Origin: an uncultured Erysipelotrichaceae bacterium
GTDB lineage: Bacteria > Bacillota_I > Bacilli_A > Erysipelotrichales > Erysipelotrichaceae
Reading direction: 5' to 3'
DNA: 28,174 nucleotides
Assembly: GCA_900314345.1 (NCBI GenBank)
Contig: OMUX01000208.1
Coordinates: 1 to 28,174 of the forward strand
Shown here: one piece after another, positions 15,446 through 23,240 of the stretch
Layout of the letters: the number at the start of each line of letters is the position of its first letter
Numbering within the stretch: the first letter of the stretch is position 1
Program-made: the position numbers and the translations under genes
The notes under the pieces: generated by a model
The model's input: the letters and a program-made list of their open reading frames with translations, nothing else
What the model was told of the DNA's origin: nothing
The model's database searches: none

Positions 15446-15990
15446 CCGCACACAATACCCGCGCCTGCTGCAATCAGTATCACAACAATCGGATGAATTT
15501 TCTTCTTCACTATGAGCCATGTGCTCAAGCAAAACAGAGCCAGAGACACAGCCAGCTGCGTGGATTTCACCGGCTGGCTTTCATTTCCAAGAAACACGGA
15601 CTGAGCAACGGTTAATACCGCAGCACCGATCAGTCCTACGACTGCCGGGCGCAATCCGCTCATCACGGACTTCACGGCAATGCTGTCGCGGAATTTCTCA
15701 TACGCCTGGGCTATGATCAGGATGATGATGAAACTTGGAAGGATCACGCCAAGGGTTGCCATGAAGGCCCCGGCAAGTCCTGCCGTATGCGTTCCGACAT
15801 ACGTTGCCACATTGATGGCAAAAGGTCCAGGTGTGCTTTCCGATACCGCAATGAAATCAATGATCTCATTCAATGTCATCCATTCATGTGTCAGTACTTC
15901 CTGCTCCACAAACGGCAGCATCGCATAACCGCCGCCGAAGGTGAAGGCACCGATCTTGAAGAAGGTCAGAAACAGGTCCAGATAGATCAT
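15427..15990 (-). CDS. Chromate transporter family protein, short form (second of pair)
   Basis: A 187-residue monodomain CHR protein with about five or six membrane helices. The N-terminal motif FFKIGAFTFGGGYAMLPFVE and the second motif ESTPGPFAINVATYVG are the CHR signature. Short CHR proteins work as heteromeric pairs that each supply one half of the transporter. In characterised cases they export chromate taken up by sulfate carriers; in anaerobes the physiological anion is uncertain. Its ATG overlaps the TGA of the upstream paralogue (ATGA at 15990-15987), so translation is coupled. The 3' end overlaps the convergent MATE pseudogene. Confidence 0.9.
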   Translation of the reverse strand: MIYLDLFLTFFKIGAFTFGGGYAMLPFVEQEVLTHEWMTLNEIIDFIAVSESTPGPFAINVATYVGTHTAGLAGAFMATLGVILPSFIIILIIAQAYEKFRDSIAVKSVMSGLRPAVVGLIGAAVLTVAQSVFLGNESQPVKSTQLAVSLALFCLSTWLIVKKKIHPIVVILIAAGAGIVCGYAGLF

Positions 15991-16544
15991 TTTCTTTCCT
16001 CCTTCATTGCCTTATAGGAAGAGATGACACCGATGCCCGCACAGATCAGGATCACATACAGCACATTCATGTTCACAAAGGCAACCATGGCAAAGGCAAA
16101 GGCCATGAGAAGATAGGAAACAGGTCCTTTCGGGCAGGAACGGTACATGGAATACAAGGCATTTACAATCAGTGCCAGCACTGATGCCCGCACACCGGTG
16201 AAGGCATACTTCACTGCCGCAAGGGATTCAAACTGCCGCAGTACAAAGCTGATGATGTAGATGATGACAAAGGAAGGAAGCGACACACCCAGCGTTGCCG
16301 CAAAGCTGCCCCAGAATCCTGCGGTCTTATATCCCACAAATGTCGCACTGTTGATGGCAATGGGACCCGGCGTGCTTTCCGCAATAGCCACCACATCCAG
16401 TACATCCTCTTCTGAAATCCAGTGCTTCCGTGTGACAACCTCTTCCTTGATCAAAGGAATCATGGCATAGCCTCCGCCGAAGGTGAAGGCACCGATCTTC
16501 AGGAACGTGACAAACAGTTCCCATACTTTCCTGTTCTTTTGCAT
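15987..16544 (-). CDS. Chromate transporter family protein, short form (first of pair)
   Basis: A 185-residue CHR monodomain protein. FLKIGAFTFGGGYAMIPLIK (about 12-31) and ESTPGPIAINSATFVGYKTA match its partner downstream. Opposite membrane orientation of the two halves is typical of such pairs. The start ATG at 16544 has no visible Shine-Dalgarno but lies eight bases after an extended -10 box TGCTATCAT (16561-16553), suggesting a very short or absent leader; a TTG at 16571 is unlikely. It is transcribed divergently from proBA with 59 bp between start codons. Confidence 0.88.
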   Translation of the reverse strand: MQKNRKVWELFVTFLKIGAFTFGGGYAMIPLIKEEVVTRKHWISEEDVLDVVAIAESTPGPIAINSATFVGYKTAGFWGSFAATLGVSLPSFVIIYIISFVLRQFESLAAVKYAFTGVRASVLALIVNALYSMYRSCPKGPVSYLLMAFAFAMVAFVNMNVLYVILICAGIGVISSYKAMKEERK

Positions 16545-16575
16545 ACGAAAGCATGATAGCACACGGAACAATGGA

Positions 16576-16581
16576 TATAAT
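16576..16581 (+). promoter_or_regulatory. -10 box of the proBA operon
   Basis: A perfect TATAAT lies 22 bases before the proB ATG (16604), with AAAGAGGA as Shine-Dalgarno in between. No good -35 is seen at the expected distance. The divergent -10 of the CHR pair lies at 16558-16553, so the two promoters are packed within about 30 bp. Confidence 0.45.
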
Positions 16582-16603
16582 GTTGCTCAAAGAGGAAATG
16601 CTT

Positions 16604-17386
16604 ATGTCACGTATCGTTGTCAAAGTAGGAACAAGCACACTCACATATACCGGCGGAAGGCTGAACATCCGCCATGTGGAAAAACTGATCAAGGTACTCT
16701 CTGATCTCAGGAATGCCGGAAATGAACTGATCTTTGTTTCTTCCGGTGCCATTGCCATGGGTGTGGGAAAGCTCGGACTGGAAAAGAAACCTACGGACAT
16801 GCCAGGCAAGCAGGCTGCCGCCGCAGTAGGACAGTGTGAACTTATGTATACCTATGACAAGATGTTCGGGGAATACAACCACACCGTCGGACAGATCCTG
16901 TTAACCGGTGAGGACCTGGAAGAGGAAGCACGGGCAAAGAACTTCCAGAACACCTTGTTCCGTCTTCTTGAACTCGGTGCCATTCCGGTGCTGAATGAAA
17001 ACGATACGATGGAGACTGCCGAAATCACATCCATCGGCGACAATGATACCCTGGCTGCGATTGTCAGTGTTCACGCCAAGGCAGACCTTCTGATCCTGCT
17101 TTCTGACATTGACGGCCTCTATACCGCAGACCCTCACAAGGATCCAAACGCTTCCATCATTCATGAAGTCTATGAAATCACACCTGGCATCGAAGCACTG
17201 GCTGGCGGAGCCGGCACAGAAAGAGGCACCGGCGGGATGGCCACCAAAATTAATGCCGCAAAGATCTGCACAAGCCATGGCATTGACATGGTGATTGCCA
17301 ACGGGGCAAACCCGGAGATTCTCTATGACATCATGGAAGGAAAACCTGCCGGCACACATTTCATTGCAAGAAAGGAACACGCATGA
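16604..17386 (+). CDS. proB: Glutamate 5-kinase (short form without PUA domain)
   Basis: A 260-residue amino-acid-kinase-fold enzyme that phosphorylates glutamate to gamma-glutamyl phosphate, the first step of proline synthesis. Motifs: RIVVKVGTSTLT at the N-terminus, IFVSSGAIAMGVGKLG (about 43-58), LNENDTMETAEI, GDNDTLAAIVS and LLSDIDGLYTADP. The C-terminal PUA domain of the E. coli enzyme (367 residues) is absent, as in several Bacillota. The start at 16604 is supported by AAAGAGGA eight bases upstream; the in-frame ATG at 16598 is too close to it. It overlaps proA by four bases (ATGA). Confidence 0.96.
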   Translation: MSRIVVKVGTSTLTYTGGRLNIRHVEKLIKVLSDLRNAGNELIFVSSGAIAMGVGKLGLEKKPTDMPGKQAAAAVGQCELMYTYDKMFGEYNHTVGQILLTGEDLEEEARAKNFQNTLFRLLELGAIPVLNENDTMETAEITSIGDNDTLAAIVSVHAKADLLILLSDIDGLYTADPHKDPNASIIHEVYEITPGIEALAGGAGTERGTGGMATKINAAKICTSHGIDMVIANGANPEILYDIMEGKPAGTHFIARKEHA

Positions 17387-18636
17387 CTACCAAGGAGATC
17401 CTGGAAAAGGCAAAGGCAGAGAAAAACTGTCCTGTTCCTGACAACGATAAAAGAAACAAGGCCCTTTCCTGCATGGCAGAAGCACTGTTTGCCGCAAAGG
17501 ATGAAATCCTTCAGGCAAACAAGGAAGATGTTTTCAATGCAGAAGGCAGGATCTCTGATGTCATGCTGGACCGGCTGCGTCTCAGCGAGAAACGTCTTTC
17601 CGACATGGCAGAAGGCATCAAGGCACTGATCAGTCTTCCTGATCCCTGCAGCAGGGTCCTCTCCCACACCACTGCATCTTCCGGCATTGATATTCAGAAA
17701 GTGTCTGTTCCATTCGGTGTCATTGCGATCATCTATGAATCAAGACCAAATGTCACAAGCGATGCTGCAGCACTGTGTCTGAAAAGCGGCAATGTGGCAG
17801 TCCTGCGTTCCGGCAAGGAAGCCTGGAACAGTGCATACGCCATTGTCAAAGCACTGCGCACCGGACTTCAGAATGCAGGTGTACATCCTGACCGGATCCA
17901 GCTGATTGAAGACAGGACGCATGAAAGTGCCAATGCCTTGATGACTGCGGATGGCTATGTGGATCTTCTGATTCCAAGAGGCGGAAAGAACCTGATCAGA
18001 AGATGTGTGGAGAATGCCACGGTGCCTGTCATAGAAACAGGCACAGGCATCTGCCATGTCTATGTGGAAAAGACTGCAGATCAGGAAAAGGCTCTGAACA
18101 TCATTGAGAATGCCAAGACCTCAAGGCCTTCTGTATGCAATGCCGAGGAAGTACTGTTGGTACAAAAGGACATTGCAGAAGCGTTCCTGCCGAAGCTGTA
18201 TGACAGGCTGGTCACGCAGAGGAAAGCAAAAGATCTGATTCCCGTGGAGCTGCGGCTTGATGAAAAAGCACAGAAGATCATACCGGGAACACCAGCAGGA
18301 GAAAAGGACTTTGATACAGAGTTTCTGGACTATATCCTGGCAGTGAAGATCATTGATGATACGTCTTCAGCCATTGCACATATCAATGCCCACAGCACAC
18401 ATCACTCCGAAGCCATCATCACAAAGGATCAGAGTTCTGCAGACATGTTCACAGCGCAGATCGACAGCGCCTGTGTCTATGTCAATGCCAGCACCAGATT
18501 CACGGACGGCGGAGAGTTCGGCCTTGGCTGTGAGATGGGCATCTCCACGCAGAAGCTCCATGCAAGAGGTCCGATGGGATTACAGGAACTCTGCACGTAC
18601 AAGTACATCATCCAGGGAAACGGACAGGTACGCTGA
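17383..18636 (+). CDS. proA: Gamma-glutamyl phosphate reductase
   Basis: A 417-residue aldehyde-dehydrogenase-superfamily enzyme that reduces gamma-glutamyl phosphate to glutamate semialdehyde with NADPH. The catalytic Cys is C252 in SRPSVCNAEEVLLV. VPFGVIAIIYESRPNVTSDA (109-128), LKSGNVAVLRSGKEA and the C-terminal VNASTRFTDGGEFGLGCEMG are conserved. It is translationally coupled to proB. proC is not in the window. An intrinsic terminator overlaps its last codons. Confidence 0.97.
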   Translation: MTTKEILEKAKAEKNCPVPDNDKRNKALSCMAEALFAAKDEILQANKEDVFNAEGRISDVMLDRLRLSEKRLSDMAEGIKALISLPDPCSRVLSHTTASSGIDIQKVSVPFGVIAIIYESRPNVTSDAAALCLKSGNVAVLRSGKEAWNSAYAIVKALRTGLQNAGVHPDRIQLIEDRTHESANALMTADGYVDLLIPRGGKNLIRRCVENATVPVIETGTGICHVYVEKTADQEKALNIIENAKTSRPSVCNAEEVLLVQKDIAEAFLPKLYDRLVTQRKAKDLIPVELRLDEKAQKIIPGTPAGEKDFDTEFLDYILAVKIIDDTSSAIAHINAHSTHHSEAIITKDQSSADMFTAQIDSACVYVNASTRFTDGGEFGLGCEMGISTQKLHARGPMGLQELCTYKYIIQGNGQVR

Positions 18637-18656
18637 AACTTCAGCACCTGTTTTTT
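18625..18656 (+). terminator. Intrinsic terminator of proBA
   Basis: CAGGT-(AC bulge)-GCTGA pairs with TCAGC-ACCTG around AACT (18625-18650), followed by six T (18651-18656). The stem includes the proA stop codon. Confidence 0.8.
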
Positions 18657-18665
18657 CACGATGGT

Positions 18666-18694
18666 TGGACAGCAGCAGCCTGATCAGCTATAAT
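18666..18694 (+). promoter_or_regulatory. Promoter of the DUF234-type ATPase gene
   Basis: -35 TGGACA (18666-18671), a 17-bp spacer and a perfect -10 TATAAT (18689-18694). It lies ten bases after the proA terminator and 49 bases before the ATG at 18744. Confidence 0.65.
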
Positions 18695-18697
18695 TTA

Positions 18698-18715
18698 ACT
18701 GAAATATTATTCAGT
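18698..18715. promoter_or_regulatory. Palindrome at the transcription start, candidate operator
   Basis: ACTGAA (18698-18703) and TTCAGT (18710-18715) are perfect inverted copies with a 6-bp spacer, immediately after the -10 box. A further half-site-like TTTTTCAGT occurs at about 18723-18731. Its place over the start of transcription suits a repressor site. No dedicated regulator gene adjoins it. Confidence 0.4.
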
Positions 18716-18743
18716 GAATTATTTTTCAGTAATCGGAGGAACT

Positions 18744-20111
18744 ATGTTCATTGGCAGAGAAAAAGAACTTGAAGAACTCAGCGAACAGCTGAAAACATCT
18801 AAGAAAACTGCTGTACTGGTCTATGGAAAAAGGCGTATCGGAAAATCAACTCTGATTTCAGAAGCCGCACGTTCTTTTCAAGGAATCGTGATTGATTTTG
18901 AGTGTGTCAAAAGCACTTATGCAGGAAATATGGTTCTGCTGTCGAAGAATATCAGCGATACGCTTGGCCTTCCTGTCCTGCAGTTCGCTGGTCTGATGGA
19001 TATTTTCAGCTTTCTCGGCACACGCAAAGAGCAGATCCTGGTAATCCTGGATGAATATCAGTATCTGAAGGAAACAAGCAGAAAAAATGAGATCGATTCT
19101 TACATGCAGTCAGTGATTGACCATCTGCCCGAAAATGTCAAAGTGATCCTTTGCGGTTCCTATGTCACAGTCATGACAGAACTTCTTGAAGAAGGAAATC
19201 CGTTATTCGGCCGCTTCACTTCAATTATTCATCTTCAGGAAATGAATTATCTGACCGCATCACACTTCTTTCCGGAAGAAAACGTGCAGAAGAAACTGGA
19301 AATCTATGCAGTATTCGGTGGTTCTCCCTACGTACTTTCCGTCATCCAGCCTGATCAGTCCATTGCATGGAACATTCAGAAGTACCTGCTTCCTTCAACT
19401 GGTACACTGCGAACCTACATTGAAAATGTCATGCTTAAGGAAATCCAGAAAGCCTATGACATACGAATCCTGGAAATCATAGGCAACGGAAGAAAAAAGT
19501 ATTCTGATATCAACACCGCTTTGGGTGGAAATGACAGCGGCCTTCTGGACAAGCAGCTGAAGAATCTTCTCAACATGGAAACCATACAGAAAGAATTCCC
19601 CATTAACAAGCCAAACGGCAGACAGAAGCAGTTCTATTCCATTTCCGACAATCTCATGCGATTCTACTTTGCCTATGTCTTCGGCAACAGCAGTTCTCTC
19701 TCTTTTCTCGGTCCGGAAATGTATTACAAGGAAAAAATCTCACCTTCCGTTCTGGAATTCATCAGCCGCAGGTTCGAAGATATAGCCCGGCAATATTTTT
19801 CGATCCAGGCTCACGCCGGGAAAAGAACCGGAATCCTGGATGTCGGGACATTCCGGTATGACGATCCTGTACACAGAAAATCCGGAGAGTTCGATTGCGT
19901 CCTCAAGCGTGAAAAAGAATATGACTTCTATGAGTGCAAGTACTTCACAAAGCCTATGAAAAAGGAACAATGTGATGAAGAAGCCAAACAGATCCATCAA
20001 ATATCTGCTGTTCTTCATCCACATACGATTGGTTTTGTGTGCTCGTCCGGATTTGCATTTGATACTGATGAATATGAGCTGATCACCGGCAATGATCTTT
20101 TCACTGAATAA
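18744..20111 (+). CDS. AAA-type ATPase with C-terminal DUF234 / PD-(D/E)XK-like domain
   Basis: A 455-residue protein. It begins MFIGREKELEEL, as in the ATPase_2 ('archaeal-type ATPase') family. The P-loop is YGKRRIGKST (27-36), Walker B is ILVILDEYQYL (98-108) and an arginine/sensor region carries ILCGSYVTVM. After a winged-helix-like middle part, the C-terminal domain has EFDCVL and YECKYF: D384, E397 and K399 fit the D...ExK core of PD-(D/E)XK nuclease folds, as noted for DUF234. The cellular role of this family is unknown; defence, stress or DNA processing have been suggested. GGAGGA precedes the ATG at 18744; a GTG at 18714 lies before it in frame. It has its own promoter, an operator-like palindrome and a codon mix more AT-rich than its neighbours, which suggests horizontal origin. 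Confidence 0.85.
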   Translation: MFIGREKELEELSEQLKTSKKTAVLVYGKRRIGKSTLISEAARSFQGIVIDFECVKSTYAGNMVLLSKNISDTLGLPVLQFAGLMDIFSFLGTRKEQILVILDEYQYLKETSRKNEIDSYMQSVIDHLPENVKVILCGSYVTVMTELLEEGNPLFGRFTSIIHLQEMNYLTASHFFPEENVQKKLEIYAVFGGSPYVLSVIQPDQSIAWNIQKYLLPSTGTLRTYIENVMLKEIQKAYDIRILEIIGNGRKKYSDINTALGGNDSGLLDKQLKNLLNMETIQKEFPINKPNGRQKQFYSISDNLMRFYFAYVFGNSSSLSFLGPEMYYKEKISPSVLEFISRRFEDIARQYFSIQAHAGKRTGILDVGTFRYDDPVHRKSGEFDCVLKREKEYDFYECKYFTKPMKKEQCDEEAKQIHQISAVLHPHTIGFVCSSGFAFDTDEYELITGNDLFTE

Positions 20112-20310
20112 GTTTCTCTCACAAACTCCACACAATTGTTCACAGAAAGATCAGATTTCCAACGCAAGGCATTAACACTTCCTCTGTATCCTTGTAACTG
20201 TAAACAAGGAGGACACAAAAAGCAGAAGAAGACAACCTGCACAAGATGAAACGCTGAAAACAAAACAAAAAACATTTCTTCCCCCCAAGAAATACAAACA
20301 TCATTCGAAG
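20112..20310. other. Non-coding gap with a hairpin and orphan Shine-Dalgarno
   Basis: About 200 bp without a plausible gene on either strand. TCCTTGT (20189-20195) pairs with ACAAGGA (20204-20210); the second arm is part of a strong AAGGAGG (20206-20212), but the nearest ATG (about 20249) opens only a three-codon frame. It may be the leader of a lost gene or a small RNA. A C-run lies at 20281-20286. Confidence 0.3.
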
Positions 20311-20334
20311 ACCGCTGTGCCAGCAGCGGTTTTC
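20311..20334 (+). terminator. Hairpin terminator before the second MATE gene
   Basis: ACCGCTG (20311-20317) pairs with CAGCGGT (20324-20330) around TGCCAG, followed by a short T run (TTTT, 20330-20333). It probably ends transcription from the ATPase gene, about 200 bp downstream of its stop. Confidence 0.6.
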
Positions 20335-20371
20335 ATTTGCTTTTGCATTCCATGGTTGTACAATGCGCAGT

Positions 20372-21742
20372 ATGAGTGATACGAAGACATTTACAGAAGG
20401 CCCGATCCTCGGGCCGCTGGTGAAATTCACCCTGCCGATCTTATTTGCACTGTTCCTGCAGTCCATGTATGGTGCCGTGGATCTGCTTGTGGTAGGAAAG
20501 TTTGCCACTTCAGCGGATGTTTCCGCTGTCTCCACCGGGTCCCAGATCATGATGACCATGACCAATGTCATCACTGCATTTGCCATGGGACTGACCATCT
20601 ACATCGGCCAGAAGATCGGCGAAGGAAGACCGCAGGAAGCAGGCAAAGGTGTTTCCGCAGGCATTTTCTTCTTCGGTGTGCTTGCTGTATGCATGACATT
20701 GATCATGATTATCTTTGCTGTTCCCTTTGCCGGCATCATGCAGGCACCGCCGGAAGCCTTTGATCAGACCGTTTCCTATGTCAGGATCTGCGGCGGCGGT
20801 TCCATGGTAATCCTTGCCTACAATCTGATCGGCTCCATCTTCAGAGGTCTGGGTGATTCCCATACACCGCTCATTACCGTGGCCATTGCCTGTGTATGCA
20901 ACATCTTCGGTGATCTGCTGTTATGTGCGGTATTCCATATGGGCACTGCTGGTGCCGCGTGGGCAACAGTCGCAGCACAGCTGATTTCCGTCATCCTCTC
21001 ATTTGTTCTGATCCGCAGAAAGACCATGCCTTTCCAGGTGGAAAAGAAGGAAATCCGCTGGAACGGAGCCATCAACAAAACCATTGTTCACCTCGGCTTC
21101 CCGCTGGCCCTTTCCAACTTCCTTGTCGGTGTATCCTTCCTGGTCATCATTGCCATCGTCAATTCACTTGGCCTGATTGCCTCTGCAGGCGTGGGTGTGG
21201 GCGAAAAGGTATGCGGGTTCCTGATGTTAATCCCGCTTTCCTTCTTACAGGCACTGGCTGCCTTCATTGCCCAGAACATTGGTGCCGGAAAGACAGACCG
21301 TGCACGGAAGACACTGCGCTATGGCCTCATCCTGAGCATGATCTCCGGCATCACGATGTTTCTTGTCACCTGGTTCCATGGCAATATCCTGGCATCCATC
21401 TTCTCCAATGATCCGCAGGTCATCACAGCTGCCACGGAATATCTGAAAGCCTATGCCATCGACTGTGTATGCACTGCAGTACTATTCTGCATGATCGGCT
21501 TCTTCAATGGTATCGGCATGACAAGGTTCGTCATGTTCCAGGATATCTTCGGTGCCTTCTGCATCCGTATTCCCATTGCTTACTTCATGTCCAGGAAGGT
21601 GCCTGTATCCTTGTTCCATCTCGGTGTATCCACACCTTGTTCAAGCCTGATTCAGAACATCATGTGCATCATCATGTTCATTCATGTGAAAAAGAAAGTG
21701 CTGCCCAGGTTAAGCAAGGACAGCACTGTAAGCACGTCTTGA
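20372..21742 (+). CDS. MATE-family efflux transporter (second of three)
   Basis: A 456-residue, 12-helix antiporter of the MATE (NorM/DinF-like) superfamily. The opening FTEGPILGPLVKFTLPILFA and the segment YGAVDLLVVGKFATSADVSA are typical. The second half repeats the fold from about residue 235 (GFPLALSNFLVGVSFLV). It would export cationic drugs or metabolites with Na+ or H+. The start is chosen at 20372: no Shine-Dalgarno is seen, but a -10-like TACAAT (20359-20364) ends seven bases before it, so the mRNA may be leaderless; the ATG at 20363 overlaps that box. The gene is convergent with sdpI, with only 29 bp between, and no clear terminator. Confidence 0.93.
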   Translation: MSDTKTFTEGPILGPLVKFTLPILFALFLQSMYGAVDLLVVGKFATSADVSAVSTGSQIMMTMTNVITAFAMGLTIYIGQKIGEGRPQEAGKGVSAGIFFFGVLAVCMTLIMIIFAVPFAGIMQAPPEAFDQTVSYVRICGGGSMVILAYNLIGSIFRGLGDSHTPLITVAIACVCNIFGDLLLCAVFHMGTAGAAWATVAAQLISVILSFVLIRRKTMPFQVEKKEIRWNGAINKTIVHLGFPLALSNFLVGVSFLVIIAIVNSLGLIASAGVGVGEKVCGFLMLIPLSFLQALAAFIAQNIGAGKTDRARKTLRYGLILSMISGITMFLVTWFHGNILASIFSNDPQVITAATEYLKAYAIDCVCTAVLFCMIGFFNGIGMTRFVMFQDIFGAFCIRIPIAYFMSRKVPVSLFHLGVSTPCSSLIQNIMCIIMFIHVKKKVLPRLSKDSTVSTS

Positions 21743-21771
21743 AATCAATAATTTTGACCTCAAGTTTCTTT

Positions 21772-22407
21772 TCAGATTCCCTTCTTATACAGAAGATAGC
21801 TGTAGATCATCGGCACAAAGGCAAGCACAAAGATCACTGCCAGCATCACCCATACAAGCACTGTGCTGTTTCCAAGTAATCCCATCAGAATCATAATCAC
21901 ACCGCCGATGACCCACAACGGTCCTGCCATGCGGTGTGTCAGATTCCAGTTTCTTTCACTGTTCAATGTCCAAGGAACCTTGATGCCAATGGTATAGTTC
22001 TGCCTTGTCTTTGGCATCTGGTTGCCAAGGAAGATGAACAATACACCGACGAGTGTCATGAGAATGACATTCACCGGAACATGCATTCCGAATGCCGATG
22101 CATATGTGATTACCATGACCACAACAGACATTACCGGCAATACCCATAAGCCAAGTTCATACATGAAACGATCCTGGTTGTGATTCTTCGGATCACTCTT
22201 CAGCGCAAAGGAAACAAGCAGTTCCATGCCTGTGAAGAACAGCGGAAAGAACAATACAGCAAAAGCCCTGGAAGAATACCCGTCAATGACACCTTCTGCA
22301 TTCCAGTGAGTGGGAATAGATGCGGGAAGCCTGTTCCATAATGCAAGACCGATGAACAGCGGCAGTACACACAACAGCAATCTGATCCACAGACTTCTCG
22401 TCTTCAT
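21772..22407 (-). CDS. SdpI-family membrane protein (DUF1648 plus SdpI domain)
   Basis: A 211-residue protein with about six membrane helices. NRLPASIPTHWNAEGVIDGY (25-44) is the DUF1648 block. GNQMPKTRQNYTIGIKVPWT and SERNWNLTHRMAGPLWVIGG form the SdpI block. In Bacillus subtilis SdpI gives immunity to the SDP cannibalism toxin and sequesters the repressor SdpR at the membrane. No sdpABC toxin genes are here, so this is a stand-alone pair whose ligand is unknown. Its ATG overlaps the sdpR-like stop (ATGA at 22407-22404), so the two proteins are co-translated. Confidence 0.9.
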   Translation of the reverse strand: MKTRSLWIRLLLCVLPLFIGLALWNRLPASIPTHWNAEGVIDGYSSRAFAVLFFPLFFTGMELLVSFALKSDPKNHNQDRFMYELGLWVLPVMSVVVMVITYASAFGMHVPVNVILMTLVGVLFIFLGNQMPKTRQNYTIGIKVPWTLNSERNWNLTHRMAGPLWVIGGVIMILMGLLGNSTVLVWVMLAVIFVLAFVPMIYSYLLYKKGI

Positions 22408-22676
22408 TGTTCTTCTCCCTTCAGATCCTGCAGGAACAGGATCATCTCATCCAGCACGCTGGTGTTCAGTTCGTAGTAGATATATGTCCCGGATCTTTCC
22501 TCTCGGATCAGATCCGCGCTTTTCAGAACGGAAAGATGATAAGAGACAGTGGCATTGCTCAGATCAAACCGGGATGCGATCTCCCCTGCCGCATGTTTTC
22601 TTCCATCCCTCAGCATTGCCAGGATTTCCCTGCGCACGGGATCAGACAATGCTTTCCACGAACTTTCCTTCTTCAT
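22404..22676 (-). CDS. ArsR-family repressor, SdpR-like
   Basis: A 90-residue winged-helix protein. WKALSDPVRREILAML at the N-terminus and the recognition region EIASRFDLSNATVSYHLSVL followed by the wing REERSGTYIYYEL are typical of SdpR-type ArsR proteins. No metal-binding Cys motif is seen in helix 3, which agrees with a non-metal SdpR rather than a metal sensor. It likely represses its own operon and is released when the membrane protein SdpI binds ligand and sequesters it. The start at 22676 has no clear Shine-Dalgarno; the leader is about 15 nt and is covered by the palindromic operator. Confidence 0.88.
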   Translation of the reverse strand: MKKESSWKALSDPVRREILAMLRDGRKHAAGEIASRFDLSNATVSYHLSVLKSADLIREERSGTYIYYELNTSVLDEMILFLQDLKGEEQ

Positions 22677-22696
22677 ATTTAGATATATTTCTAAAT
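22677..22696. promoter_or_regulatory. Perfect palindrome over the sdpR start region, probable SdpR operator
   Basis: ATTTAGA (22677-22683) and TCTAAAT (22690-22696) are exact inverted copies with 6 bp between. The site lies between the -10 box and the ATG of the repressor, so binding would block initiation. An AT-rich interrupted palindrome is the usual form of ArsR-family operators. Confidence 0.55.
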
Positions 22697-22698
22697 AA

Positions 22699-22726
22699 AT
22701 GATACCGCACATTGATCATCTGTCAA
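22699..22726 (-). promoter_or_regulatory. Promoter of sdpR-sdpI
   Basis: On the minus strand, -35 TTGACA (22726-22721, consensus) and -10 TATCAT (22704-22699) with a 16-bp spacer. It is back to back with the promoter of the orphan gene at 22772. Confidence 0.65.
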
Positions 22727-22734
22727 TTGCGCAA

Positions 22735-22743
22735 TGTTATAAT
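22735..22743 (+). promoter_or_regulatory. Extended -10 promoter of the orphan gene
   Basis: TGTTATAAT is a full extended -10 consensus (TGn plus TATAAT). It lies 28 bases before the ATG at 22772. No -35 is evident, as expected for extended -10 promoters. Confidence 0.5.
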
Positions 22744-22771
22744 CACCTCATATATTGAAAAGAATAAAGCT

Positions 22772-23203
22772 ATGAACATTAACGAGAAAAATCTGAAACA
22801 GTTCCGTGCGGACTTCATGAATGCTGTACAGCCGCTCAGAGAAAAATACGGTGTCACCATTCAGCTCGGCAATATCACTTACAGCCAGGAGTACTTCACC
22901 ACGAAGATGACTGTTTCAAACGGACAGAACAAGAATGATGCGGCCCGTATCGCCTTCGATGCCAATGTATGGAGATATGAATATCTTGGTTTCAGGAAGG
23001 GCATGTACATGCGAAAATTTATCGGTGCCAGCGGAAGAACATATGCAATCCGCGGTTTTGAACCGCGTTCTCCGAAATATCCGATCCGTATGATTGATAT
23101 TGAAACCGGAGAAAGCCGGAAGGCACCAGAAGGTTTTGTCCTGCAGATCCTGCCGGATACCTGGGAACCGGAAGAAAATGACGGATTCATCACTTTGAAA
23201 TAA
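22772..23203 (+). CDS. Hypothetical protein with phage-protein-like features
   Basis: A 143-residue soluble protein. I recall similar small proteins from Bacillota phages and prophages, where the pattern is LKQFRADF...EKYGVTIQLGNITYS followed by a C-terminal segment about KYP and T-G; here FEPRSPKYPIRMIDIETGES. No function is known to me, and no catalytic motif is visible. It stands alone, without other phage genes, between its own extended -10 promoter and an intrinsic terminator. The start at 22772 fits the family-like N-terminus; only a weak purine stretch (AAAAGAATAAAG) precedes it. Confidence 0.65.
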   Translation: MNINEKNLKQFRADFMNAVQPLREKYGVTIQLGNITYSQEYFTTKMTVSNGQNKNDAARIAFDANVWRYEYLGFRKGMYMRKFIGASGRTYAIRGFEPRSPKYPIRMIDIETGESRKAPEGFVLQILPDTWEPEENDGFITLK

Positions 23204-23206
23204 TGG

Positions 23207-23240
23207 CAAAGGCTGTGATATGAGACGCAGCCTTTGTTTT
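23207..23240 (+). terminator. Intrinsic terminator after the orphan gene
   Basis: CAAAGGCTG (23207-23215) pairs with CAGCCTTTG (23228-23236) across a 12-nt loop, then TTTT. It starts 4 nt after the stop codon and abuts the 3' end of the convergent MBL pseudogene. Confidence 0.75.

Noticed and set aside
18710..18720. The 11-mer TTCAGTGAATT is shared with 28100-28110 in another promoter region, hinting at a common regulator
   Set aside because: Shared 11-mers are expected by chance in 28 kb, and the palindromes they belong to differ in arm and spacer.
20189..20260. Small toxin gene or sRNA suggested by a hairpin and AAGGAGG
   Set aside because: No reading frame of useful length follows; the nearest ATG is stopped after three codons, and no promoter pair is evident.
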